From an uncultured Desulfobacterium sp. (GTDB lineage: Bacteria > Desulfobacterota > Desulfobacteria > Desulfobacterales > Desulfobacteraceae): DNA of 33,174 nt. Where the stretch lies: positions 1 to 33,174 of the forward strand of contig CAKZLA010000547.1 in NCBI GenBank assembly GCA_937124525.1, written 5' to 3'. The notes beneath the pieces were generated by a model. That model searched no databases. It saw only the letters and a list, made by a program, of their open reading frames with translations, and was not told where the DNA came from. Numbering within the stretch: the first letter of the stretch is position 1; every line of letters begins with the position of its first letter. The translations under genes were made by a program, and so were the position numbers. Shown here one piece after another: positions 8,534 through 15,519 of the stretch.

Positions 8534-9868
8534 TTACCTTCTTGTCAATGCCTTAAGTTTGGTGATGGTTTTAAATGTGTTGTCTTTATCCATGCAGGGA
8601 AGCAGGGCATTGTTGGTGAAAATAGGATTTTTTTCCAGATTAAACCGGGAGGTTTTACAGGCGGTTTCCCACATGGGGGTATGGGGTATGGGGGTATAAT
8701 AGGCTAACACGGGTTGTATGCCTTTTTCTTTAACGGCCATGATGGAGTGGGCCACGTCGCCGGGGTGTTGATCCGGCAGGGCACATAATAGATAGGCCCC
8801 GATCTGCTCCGATGCAAAGCCTGCTTGTTTCAAGCGGTCTACGGCCAGGGAAAACTCATTTCCCGTTACCTTGTGGTCACCGGGCCTTGATGGTGAAAAA
8901 TCTGCGGTTTCAAGTCCCAGTCGAATGGTTTTAAAGCCTGCCTGGAACATCATTTTTGCAATTTCCTGACTGATTTGCCGGATGTGCATGGCATTGGGGG
9001 TGTGAAAGTCCAGGGTCATGCCGGAGTCGATGATTTTTTCCAGCAAAGGGATAATATGATTTTCCGGGTGGATCAGCAAGGCATCATCATAAAATGCAAA
9101 ATTTTTAACACCGTGGGTCTTGTGCCAGTGCTGGATCTCCTGGAATACCGTTTCAGGAGATCGGTGTCGAAGGCGTTTTTCCAAAAATGAGGAGGCACAA
9201 TAACTGCAACTGAAGGGACACCCCCTGGAGGTGAGAATGGGGGCGTAGGCCATTTTTGAAACCAGGTCCAGTGCGGGCCGGGGCAGGGCATCCAGATCAT
9301 CGAAATTATATTTCGGGGTAAAGAAAAATCCGGTGTGAGCGTGGATGATACCAGGCAGTTGATCTTCTCCGTTACCGGTGATGATCTGGTCTGCCAGGGA
9401 AGAATTTCGGGCATGATCCGTGCACAAAGAGGCATACACCCCCCCCAGAATCACCGGCACATGGGGAAAAATTTCCTTGATAATAGAGATGGTCTCCCGG
9501 ACCCCCGGTGCCCAGTAGGTCATCATGGAGGTGACAAAGATAAGATCCGGTGGAGGGGTGCTTTTAAGATCCTGACGGAACCAGTCTGGTTCTATGCCAT
9601 AGCGTGAAAATCGTTGGCCTATCTCTTCCACACCCCGGGGAAGGGGGATCTCTTTTTTTCTGAAGGGCCCCCTACCGTCCTTGAGCACCTTCACCGGAGA
9701 CTCTGCCCGGGGATGAAATCGATCCAGACAGTCCAGAAAACTCACTCCCATGCCATGATCCCTTAAAATGGCTGCAAGACCCAGCAACCCCAGAGGTTTA
9801 GCCCAGAAATCATAGGCGGCAAAGTCGTGTATCCATGGGTTGACACAGAGGATATGGGGAGGGGTCAC
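8534..9868 (-). CDS. Radical SAM protein with N-terminal cobalamin-binding-type domain
   Basis: 444 residues. The N-terminal ~130 residues have the Rossmann-like layout of B12-binding radical SAM proteins (opening HILCVNPWIHDFAAYDFWAKPLG with later LIFVTSMMTYW and VPVILGGVYA strands). The radical SAM core carries the CPFSCSYC motif (CxxxCxxC) at about 216-223, which ligates the 4Fe-4S cluster that cleaves S-adenosylmethionine. Later strands include FAFYDDALL and TIRLGLET, typical of the barrel. The substrate cannot be told. The start appears to be GTG, 7 bp after the siroheme-decarboxylase-like gene, so the two are probably cotranscribed. The pairing hints at tetrapyrrole metabolism, but it is not a clear AhbC or AhbD. 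Confidence 0.85.
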   Translation of the reverse strand: MTPPHILCVNPWIHDFAAYDFWAKPLGLLGLAAILRDHGMGVSFLDCLDRFHPRAESPVKVLKDGRGPFRKKEIPLPRGVEEIGQRFSRYGIEPDWFRQDLKSTPPPDLIFVTSMMTYWAPGVRETISIIKEIFPHVPVILGGVYASLCTDHARNSSLADQIITGNGEDQLPGIIHAHTGFFFTPKYNFDDLDALPRPALDLVSKMAYAPILTSRGCPFSCSYCASSFLEKRLRHRSPETVFQEIQHWHKTHGVKNFAFYDDALLIHPENHIIPLLEKIIDSGMTLDFHTPNAMHIRQISQEIAKMMFQAGFKTIRLGLETADFSPSRPGDHKVTGNEFSLAVDRLKQAGFASEQIGAYLLCALPDQHPGDVAHSIMAVKEKGIQPVLAYYTPIPHTPMWETACKTSRFNLEKNPIFTNNALLPCMDKDNTFKTITKLKALTRR

Positions 9869-9875
9869 GTCCGGC

Positions 9876-10349
9876 TCATTTAAAATATTGCATGGAGGTT
9901 TTTTTCAGCTCTTTGCGGCTGAAGAGCAGGGTGTAGTCATCTGCATCCACGTCTGCGGCCGTTGCAATTCTTTCTGCAATGGCATGGCAGGTGGCCTCAT
10001 CTGCGGCATGGACCATGGTGTAGAGGTTGTAAGGCCAGGTGGGGGCCGGATCTCTTCGGTAGCAGTGGGTCACCTCCTGGAAGGAGGCCATGATTTCTCC
10101 CACGGCCCGGGCCCGGGTTTCATCCACCTTCCAGGCCACCATGGCATTGGCTTTGAATCCGGATTTCTGGTGTTTCAGGGTGGCACCAAAGCGTCGGATA
10201 ATGCCCTGCTCGTTGAGCCGGGCCACGATATCCAGATATTTTTCTTCCGAAATACCAATGGCTTCAGCCAGTGCCAGGAAAGGGCGTTGGCACACAGGGA
10301 TGTTTCCTTGGAGGGAAGCCACAACTTTTTTTTCGATGTCAGTCAGCAT
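9876..10349 (-). CDS. ahbB: Siroheme decarboxylase-type protein (AhbA/AhbB, Lrp/AsnC-like fold)
   Basis: AhbA and AhbB together remove two acetate carboxyls from siroheme to give didecarboxysiroheme in the alternative heme pathway of sulfate reducers and archaea; related NirDLGH proteins serve heme d1 synthesis. The N-terminal part is an AsnC-type helix-turn-helix (about residues 1-60, ending GIIRRFGATLKH), and the C-terminal part is the ferredoxin-like domain with the hallmark THCYRRDPAPTWPYNLYTM. The His and the neighbouring Tyr/Arg are where substrate-binding residues occur in this family. I chose ATG 10349 because it fits the family N-terminus. Longer starts exist at GTG 10388 (preceded by a G-rich Shine-Dalgarno-like run) and TTG 10433. 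I cannot separate AhbA from AhbB by eye, and no partner subunit is in the window. Confidence 0.75.
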   Translation of the reverse strand: MLTDIEKKVVASLQGNIPVCQRPFLALAEAIGISEEKYLDIVARLNEQGIIRRFGATLKHQKSGFKANAMVAWKVDETRARAVGEIMASFQEVTHCYRRDPAPTWPYNLYTMVHAADEATCHAIAERIATAADVDADDYTLLFSRKELKKTSMQYFK

Positions 10350-10356
10350 GGGTTTT

Positions 10357-10384
10357 ATTATGTATTTTATGGTTTCGTTGTCAA
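10357..10384 (-). promoter_or_regulatory. Possible promoter for the siroheme decarboxylase gene, implying a near-leaderless start
   Basis: On the minus strand TTGACA (10384..10379) is followed after 16 bases by CATAAT (10362..10357), and the ATG at 10349 begins only 7 bases later. If used, transcription would start at or next to the A of the ATG. The match could be chance, and the boxes would be coding if one of the longer starts is the real one. Confidence 0.3.
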
Positions 10385-10516
10385 GCACTAAATCCCCCCG
10401 GGAAGTTTTTAATCTGTTTCTGAGTGTATTCAACCCAGGCGGTTAAGAAATTTCACCCTCTTTCCCATGAATCATTTGTAAAGGATTGATCATTAAGGTT
10501 CACACAATGATCAAGT

Positions 10517-10689
10517 GTAAATATTCGGATCGCTAATGTAAATGTTTGGCCAGTGCCCCATATTCGCGTATTTGGGACTGCGTAGCATACTAATGCTATG
10601 TGAGCAGGCCAAACCTAAGTGAATATGGAATGCTGGCCGAATATTTACCATCAAGTTTTGCAGGAACGAGAATCGGCAAACCACTTGAT
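10517..10689 (+). repeat. Nested imperfect inverted repeat, possible structured RNA or MITE-like element
   Basis: A 31-base left arm at 10538-10568 pairs with 10618-10648. It includes blocks GGCCAG and CCATATTC; most mismatches become G-U pairs when read as plus-strand RNA. The loop holds its own stem, TAGCAT-acta-ATGCTA (10583-10598). A partial extra copy of the arm end, GTAAATATTCGG, sits at 10517-10528 and exactly matches the complement of 10637-10648. An alternative pairing GTTTGGCC (10544-10551) with GGCCAAAC (10607-10614) exists. A further stem ATCAAGT/ACTTGAT (10650-10656, 10683-10689) lies on the right. No coding potential is seen. It falls between the mtnA stop and the siroheme decarboxylase gene. 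Confidence 0.6.
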
Positions 10690-10695
10690 AAAGAT

Positions 10696-11802
10696 TCAGC
10701 TTCGTTCGGGAAAAAGGGACAGAATGGAAGCTTCAGAAGCGCTGCACACCCCCCTTTCCGTGATGAATCCAGACACCAGCCGGGCCGGGGTCACATCAAA
10801 GGCATGGTTGGCCGCCGGGCTGTGGGCCGGGGGGACCATCACCGTGGCAAGCTCACCGTTTTTATCCAGCCCCTGTATGTGGGTGATTTCGTGGGGATCA
10901 CGGGTTTCAATGGGAATTTCTGCAATGCCGTCCCGCAGGGTCCAGTCAAAGGTGCTGGAGGGAAGGGCCACATAAAAGGGGACGTTGTTGTCCTTTGCTG
11001 CCAGGGCCTTGAGATAGGTGCCGATCTTGTTGGCCACGTCTCCGGTGCGGGTGGTTCTATCTGTGCCCACGATGACCAGGTCCACCATGCCGTGCTGCAT
11101 GAGGTGGCCCCCGGCGTTGTCGGTGATGACGGTGTGGGCAATGCCGTGTTTGCCAAGCTCCCAGGCTGTGAGTCGTGCTCCCTGGTTTAATGGCCTGGTT
11201 TCATCCACCCACACATGGATGTCAATACCGTTGTCAAAGGCCGTGTACATGGGGGCTGTGGCCGTGCCATATTCCACCGTGGCCAGCCATCCGGCATTGC
11301 AATGGGTTAAAATGTTTACAGGGCCGTCTTTTTTGGTACTGCTGATCTCTTCAATGAGGGAAAGACCGTGGAGGCCAATGAGCCTGCAATTTTCTGCCTC
11401 CTCTTCCACAATGGCCAGGGATTCTTTAAGGGCTGCGGTTAATCTTGAATCATGGGTGCCGTGGGGTAAAACCATCTGAAGTATTCGATCCACCCCCCAG
11501 GCCAGGTTCACCGCCGTGGGACGGGCATCTTTGATACGCTGGCATTCCTGGATAAGGTGCTCGTCATTCATCCCTTTGCCTTTGTTCTCAAAAAGGGCCA
11601 TGTAGACCCCAAAGGCCCCGGTGGCACCGATGAGGGGGGCTCCCCGGACAAACATTTCCTGTATGGCTTCAATGACGGCATCCACAGAGTTAAGATTGGT
11701 CTTGATGAGCTGGTGGGGCAGTTTTCTCTGATCAATGACCCAGGGGGTTTTTGATGCAGCATCAAACCAGATGGGTCGCATTTCTTTTCCATCCACATTC
11801 AT
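10696..11802 (-). CDS. mtnA: S-methyl-5-thioribose-1-phosphate isomerase
   Basis: MtnA converts 5-methylthioribose-1-phosphate to 5-methylthioribulose-1-phosphate in methionine salvage and belongs to the eIF-2B alpha-like fold family. The 368-residue product has the expected RGAPLIG motif (53-59), the catalytic cysteine in LTHCNAGWLAT (Cys168) and the catalytic aspartate in GTDRTTRTGDVANKIGT (Asp255). The C-terminal ERGV segment is also family-typical. I placed the start at 11802, where AAGGA lies about 10 bases upstream; the frame is open to 11910, but the extra residues do not look like MtnA. The deaminase encoded at 13840-15153 would supply the same route from deaminated methylthioadenosine. 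The enzyme could also act on 5-deoxyribose-1-phosphate. Confidence 0.93.
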   Translation of the reverse strand: MNVDGKEMRPIWFDAASKTPWVIDQRKLPHQLIKTNLNSVDAVIEAIQEMFVRGAPLIGATGAFGVYMALFENKGKGMNDEHLIQECQRIKDARPTAVNLAWGVDRILQMVLPHGTHDSRLTAALKESLAIVEEEAENCRLIGLHGLSLIEEISSTKKDGPVNILTHCNAGWLATVEYGTATAPMYTAFDNGIDIHVWVDETRPLNQGARLTAWELGKHGIAHTVITDNAGGHLMQHGMVDLVIVGTDRTTRTGDVANKIGTYLKALAAKDNNVPFYVALPSSTFDWTLRDGIAEIPIETRDPHEITHIQGLDKNGELATVMVPPAHSPAANHAFDVTPARLVSGFITERGVCSASEASILSLFPERS

Positions 11803-12503
11803 GTTATTTATGTCCTTAATTTGTTGTGTTCGTTTTATAAGAAGCTCCAGCAGCAACGTACCGACAGCAGAGCCCCCGACGGACGATGGGTCCGGCCCAT
11901 TGGGACCCAAAGGCGATAAGCCCTTTTGCCCTGCCGGGCGTTAAGAAGCACAGACTGTTTGAGGAGCTTGCCCGCAGTTTCTGTGTTTTAGATCGGCAGA
12001 GCAAAAGGGCCGCCATGATGTTGCCATTGATAAACAGGATATCTGCCATGTCTATGCCTGCGGCAGCCGCAATTATAGTTTCAATATCCATGATATGATC
12101 CATTCAACCCCTGTTGTTTTTTTGCTTAACTTTTTAGACAAAACCAAGCTGCTGTTTCTTATCACCGGGAGCTTATCAGATTTGGATGGAAACTTCAATT
12201 TAGGAGAATTGGGTCAAGCCTGGGTTGTTGGCGCTTTTGTTGAATGCTGCCTTTGTGCCCGGATTGTGCAAAAAGCGCAACATGCCCCCTCCCCATAATG
12301 TCGGCCCATAAGCAAAAAATATGCAACCTTGAAAATAAAATGTAATTCAGCTATTACGAATAGCATATTAATTTAGGTTAAGCTCTCCATGCTTGGTTCA
12401 ATACACCCCGTTTTTTTTAAACCCATCCAGGAATGAAAAGCATTTTATCAATGATTTTATAATAAGAAAGGAGTCTTTTATCCCCTGTCCAAAGGAGGTC
12501 CCC
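11803..12503. other. Divergent intergenic region between mtnA and the aminomutase gene
   Basis: About 700 bp separate the two divergent genes. Frames present here look non-coding. The region includes a GC-rich hairpin-like block: GGGTCC (11888-11893) and GGACCC (11903-11908) around a 9-base loop, part of a repeat also found at the right edge of the window. 12290-12500 is AT-rich and should hold the aminomutase promoter; I could not assign boxes with confidence. A strong Shine-Dalgarno (AAAGGAGGT) at 12491-12499 serves the gene at 12504. Confidence 0.5.
11873..11898 (-). repeat. GC-rich dispersed repeat, copy 1
   Basis: This 26-bp block matches the copy at 33148-33173 at 22 of 26 positions in the same orientation (CCCCCGA-x-GG-x-C-x-ATGGG-x-CCGGCCC on the plus strand). 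It lies in the mtnA upstream region next to a short palindrome. It may be part of a longer extragenic repeat, because the second copy is cut by the window edge. Confidence 0.5.
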
Positions 12504-13808
12504 ATGAATACAGGCTATAACAATGAGAAATATAAGGTCTATACCCAGAAAAATTTTCAGGCCATTCCCCAGATTGATGTCATTGACCGGGAATACCTTG
12601 ACAATATGTCCGCCGTTGCCGAGGTTTTCCCCTTCCGCGTTAACAATCATGTGATCAACGAACTTATTGATTGGGAAAAAGTCCCCCATGATCCCATATT
12701 TCAGCTCACCTTTCCCCATCCAGACATGCTTTTACCTGAAGATCTCACCCGCATAAAGCGCCTTCAATGTGCCACGGAACATTCCCTGGCCTTGAAACAG
12801 GAGGTGCGTCGTATCCAGAAGACCCTCAATCCCCATCCGGCAGCCCAGGTGGAAAAGAACGTTCCCGTTGAAGATGGGCTGGAGGTCAAGGGGATACAAC
12901 ATAAATATAATGAAACGGTGCTGTTCTTTCCCACCCAGGGCCAGACCTGTCATGCCTATTGTACCTATTGTTTCCGGTGGGTGCAGTTTGTGGGTATGGA
13001 AGATCTGAAGTTTGCCTCTTCCACACCCCGGCATCTCACCGATTATCTGTCCCGGCATCCAGAGGTGAATGATGTCCTTTTCACCGGGGGTGATCCCCTG
13101 TTCATGCGGACCCGAACCCTGGAGCGCTATGTGGAACCCCTTTTGACACGGGGTGATAACAATGTCTCCAGCATTCGTATGGGGACCAAATCCGTGGTCT
13201 ACTGGCCCCATCGTTTTCTGGGGGATAAGGACGCCGAAGACTTGTTAAGACTGTTTGAAAAGATTGTTCAATCCGGCATTCATCTCTCCATTATGGCTCA
13301 TATTACCCATCCCCGGGAGCTTGAAAATCCCCTTGTCAAGGCGGCTGTCAGACGAATTTTGGGAACGGGTGCCCAGATGCGATGCCAAGCCCCCCTGGTG
13401 CGTCACATCAATGATGATCCCCAGATATGGCAGGAACTATGGAAAAAAGAGGTGGAGCTGGGGATGATCCCTTACTATCTGTTCATTGCCCGCAACACCG
13501 GCCCCAGGGCTTATTTTGAGGTCTCCCTGGCCCGGGCCCATGAAATTTTCACCCAGGCCTATGCCAATGTGTCAGGTCTGTGCCGCACGGTGAGAGGGCC
13601 TTCCATGTCTGCGGCACCGGGCAAGGTGGTGATTGACGGCACCCCTGAAATAAACGGAGAAAAGGTGTTTGCCTTGAAATTCATCCAGGCCCGGGATTCC
13701 CGGTGGGTAAACCTGCCATTTTATGCCCGGTTTGATGACACGGCCGTGTGGCTGGACGACCTGAAACCTGCCTTTGGCCGAGAACGTTTTTTCTTTCAGG
13801 AGGGATAA
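12504..13808 (+). CDS. Radical SAM aminomutase of the lysine 2,3-aminomutase (KamA) family
   Basis: Enzymes of this family use S-adenosylmethionine, a 4Fe-4S cluster and PLP to migrate an amino group (lysine to beta-lysine; relatives act on glutamate or other amino acids). The 434-residue product has the CHAYCTYCF cluster motif (Cys at about 149, 153 and 156), the FTGGDPLF glycine-rich SAM-binding segment and, near the C-terminus, PGKVVIDG, where the family has its PLP lysine. The N-terminus is not of the standard KamA type and the PLP segment lacks the Gly-rich PGGGGK form, so the substrate is uncertain. The start is set by AAAGGAGGT five bases upstream; an in-frame extension back to 12393 lacks support. 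It is transcribed toward mtaD, the two genes converging with 31 bp between stops. beta-Lysine derivatives are osmolytes in some anaerobes, so osmoadaptation is one possible role. Confidence 0.78.
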   Translation: MNTGYNNEKYKVYTQKNFQAIPQIDVIDREYLDNMSAVAEVFPFRVNNHVINELIDWEKVPHDPIFQLTFPHPDMLLPEDLTRIKRLQCATEHSLALKQEVRRIQKTLNPHPAAQVEKNVPVEDGLEVKGIQHKYNETVLFFPTQGQTCHAYCTYCFRWVQFVGMEDLKFASSTPRHLTDYLSRHPEVNDVLFTGGDPLFMRTRTLERYVEPLLTRGDNNVSSIRMGTKSVVYWPHRFLGDKDAEDLLRLFEKIVQSGIHLSIMAHITHPRELENPLVKAAVRRILGTGAQMRCQAPLVRHINDDPQIWQELWKKEVELGMIPYYLFIARNTGPRAYFEVSLARAHEIFTQAYANVSGLCRTVRGPSMSAAPGKVVIDGTPEINGEKVFALKFIQARDSRWVNLPFYARFDDTAVWLDDLKPAFGRERFFFQEG

Positions 13809-13815
13809 CTCCCAA

Positions 13816-13858
13816 CGCCGGGGTAAAATCCACGGTAACTTAAGCCGAATCCCCGGCG
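13816..13858. terminator. Hairpin between the convergent aminomutase and deaminase genes
   Basis: A perfect 8-bp inverted repeat CGCCGGGG (13816-13823) and CCCCGGCG (13851-13858) joins the ends of the two convergent genes; the right arm lies within the last codons of the deaminase gene. There is no T-run, so termination from this structure alone is uncertain, but the position suits a shared bidirectional transcript end. Confidence 0.4.
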
Positions 13859-15153
13859 GCAATGTCCTTTGCAATGTCCAGGACATCATCCATCACCTGA
13901 TCCACATTAAGGGTGGTCAGGTTTCGGTTTTCCATTAATACCTTGCCGTCAACAATGGTGGTAATGACATCGCTTCCCCTGGCAGAATACACCAGCTGGG
14001 AGTATGGGTTGTACATGGGAACCATGTGGGGGCTGCGGGTGTCCACCACAATGATGTCACCCCTTTTCCCCGGCTCCAGTGAGCCAATAATCCCATCCAG
14101 TCCCAGGGCCTTTGCACCGTTGATGGTGGCCATTTGCACGGAGGTTGTGGCATTCACAGCCTCCGGGTTCATGGAAAACACCTTGTGCAGCTTTGCTGCG
14201 CTGTCCATCTCCAGGAACAGATCCAGATCATTATTGCTGGCACACCCGTCGGTGCCGAGGGCCACACATATCCCCTCTGCCAGAAATTCCGGCACCGGTG
14301 CCACCCCCGAGGCCAACTTCATGTTGCTTTCCGGGCAATGGACCACCTTGACATCAAATTGTCGATACAATGTCCGCTCCTCCGGGGTGAGGTGCACACA
14401 ATGGCAGGCCACCACATTGGGGCCAAGCACCCCCAGATCGGCAAGGAACTTCACAGGGGTTTTCCCATACTTCTCTTCAATAAGTTTTACCTCATTGCAG
14501 GTTTCAGCCACATGGATGACAAGGGGTACCTGTTGTGTGCGGGCCATATCCGCCGCTCTTTTGAGCAGCTCCGGGGCACAGGTATAGGTGGAGTGGGGCT
14601 CCACAGCCACGGTGATCAGGGGGTTGTTTTTCCATTTTTCCATCATGGTACTGACATACTCAAACCCCTTGTCCAGGAGGCCATAACAGGGGGATGGGAA
14701 ATCATAGAGAACCTCCCCCACCACGGCCCGCATGCCAACCTTTGCGGCGGCCTTTGCCACCTCTTCTTCAAAGAGATACATGTCGCAAAAGCAGGTGGTG
14801 CCGGAAAGCAGCATCTCGGCACAGGCAAGCAGGGTTCCCCGGTACACCATATCCGCTGTGATCCGGGATTCTGCCGGAAAGATATGATCATTGAGCCACT
14901 CCATCAGGGGCAGATCATCGGCCAGCCCCCGGAACAGGGTCATGGCCGCATGGGTATGGCTGTTGATAAGGCCGGGCATGATGATTCCCCCATGGGCATC
15001 AATTTCCCGGGTTTGGGCATCCTGCGAACAATCAGCCGCATCCTTGCCAACGGATACGATAACCCCGTCCCTTACCCGAACAGCCCCTTTTTTAATGATT
15101 TGCAACCCAGCGTTCATGGTCAATATCATGCCGTTTTTTATCAACAGATCCAT
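13840..15153 (-). CDS. mtaD: 5-methylthioadenosine/S-adenosylhomocysteine deaminase-type amidohydrolase
   Basis: A metal-dependent amidohydrolase of the MtaD/TrzN-like group, which deaminates S-adenosylhomocysteine and/or methylthioadenosine to the inosine forms. The 437-residue product opens MDLLIKNGMILTMN, the family start, with metal ligands NSHTH (His66 and His68), then HVAET, HCVHLTPEE and GTDGCASNNDLDLF (metal Asp), and a C-terminal DIIVVDTRSPHMVP return to the beta-sandwich. The start at 15153 has AAGGAAA about 9 bases upstream; the frame stays open to 15336 but those residues do not fit the family. It is near mtnA though not in its operon. Together they would support conversion of methylthioadenosine via methylthioinosine, if a phosphorylase is present elsewhere. 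Confidence 0.9.
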   Translation of the reverse strand: MDLLIKNGMILTMNAGLQIIKKGAVRVRDGVIVSVGKDAADCSQDAQTREIDAHGGIIMPGLINSHTHAAMTLFRGLADDLPLMEWLNDHIFPAESRITADMVYRGTLLACAEMLLSGTTCFCDMYLFEEEVAKAAAKVGMRAVVGEVLYDFPSPCYGLLDKGFEYVSTMMEKWKNNPLITVAVEPHSTYTCAPELLKRAADMARTQQVPLVIHVAETCNEVKLIEEKYGKTPVKFLADLGVLGPNVVACHCVHLTPEERTLYRQFDVKVVHCPESNMKLASGVAPVPEFLAEGICVALGTDGCASNNDLDLFLEMDSAAKLHKVFSMNPEAVNATTSVQMATINGAKALGLDGIIGSLEPGKRGDIIVVDTRSPHMVPMYNPYSQLVYSARGSDVITTIVDGKVLMENRNLTTLNVDQVMDDVLDIAKDIAAGDSA

Positions 15154-15519
15154 TGGGCGTTTCCTTTTTTTTGTTAGAAAATAAAGCATTCGAGTGCCCA
15201 CAGCAGTCCTCGGGGGCGGCATTATGCCATTTTCAATATTTGTTGTGCCGGTAAAACGACATGGCAGTTGAATGAAATAAAATTTTGTTTCCAAGGGCAA
15301 TATCAAGATATGGAGTGCTTGTAAAGGGTTGGGCAAGCCTGATTACAAGGGTTGAAAATTGTTTGCCATTCCGGTGGCCTATGAATTAATCTCCAACCAA
15401 ATTGACTTTTGGATAGTTTGTGGATAAAATAGATAATTTTATTTAAAGCCCTTGAACCGTGTCTTTCTCATTTGGATGGTGGTGGGCCACAGAGTTGATT
15501 TTACAGGAGAAAAATATAT
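15154..15519. other. Divergent intergenic region ahead of the Srf-like cassette
   Basis: About 366 bp with no convincing gene. It holds the leader of mtaD on minus and, on plus, the promoter at 15402-15430 and the Shine-Dalgarno ACAGGAGA at about 15503-15510 for the gene at 15520. Confidence 0.5.
15402..15430 (+). promoter_or_regulatory. sigma70-like promoter of the Srf-like cassette
   Basis: TTGACT (15402-15407) and TAAAAT (15425-15430) are separated by exactly 17 bases, each matching the consensus at five of six positions. A start around 15437 would give a leader of about 80 nt before the ATG at 15520. It is the best promoter match in the window and lies in a clear intergenic region. Confidence 0.6.

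Noticed and set aside
9840..10391. A plus-strand open frame opposite the siroheme decarboxylase gene
   Set aside because: It is antisense to a gene with clear family motifs and has shadow-type composition.
10517..10689. An integron attC site
   Set aside because: It is palindromic, but the core sites (GTTRRRY and its complement) are not at the ends and there is no integrase or cassette array.
11816..12103. A minus-strand frame of 95 codons upstream of mtnA
   Set aside because: No ribosome-binding site and no family. Part of it is the GC-rich repeat, so I treat it as intergenic.
14134..15177. A long plus-strand open frame opposite the deaminase gene
   Set aside because: It lies wholly antisense to mtaD, has His/Gly-rich composition typical of the complement of a GC-biased gene, no Shine-Dalgarno and no recognisable domain.
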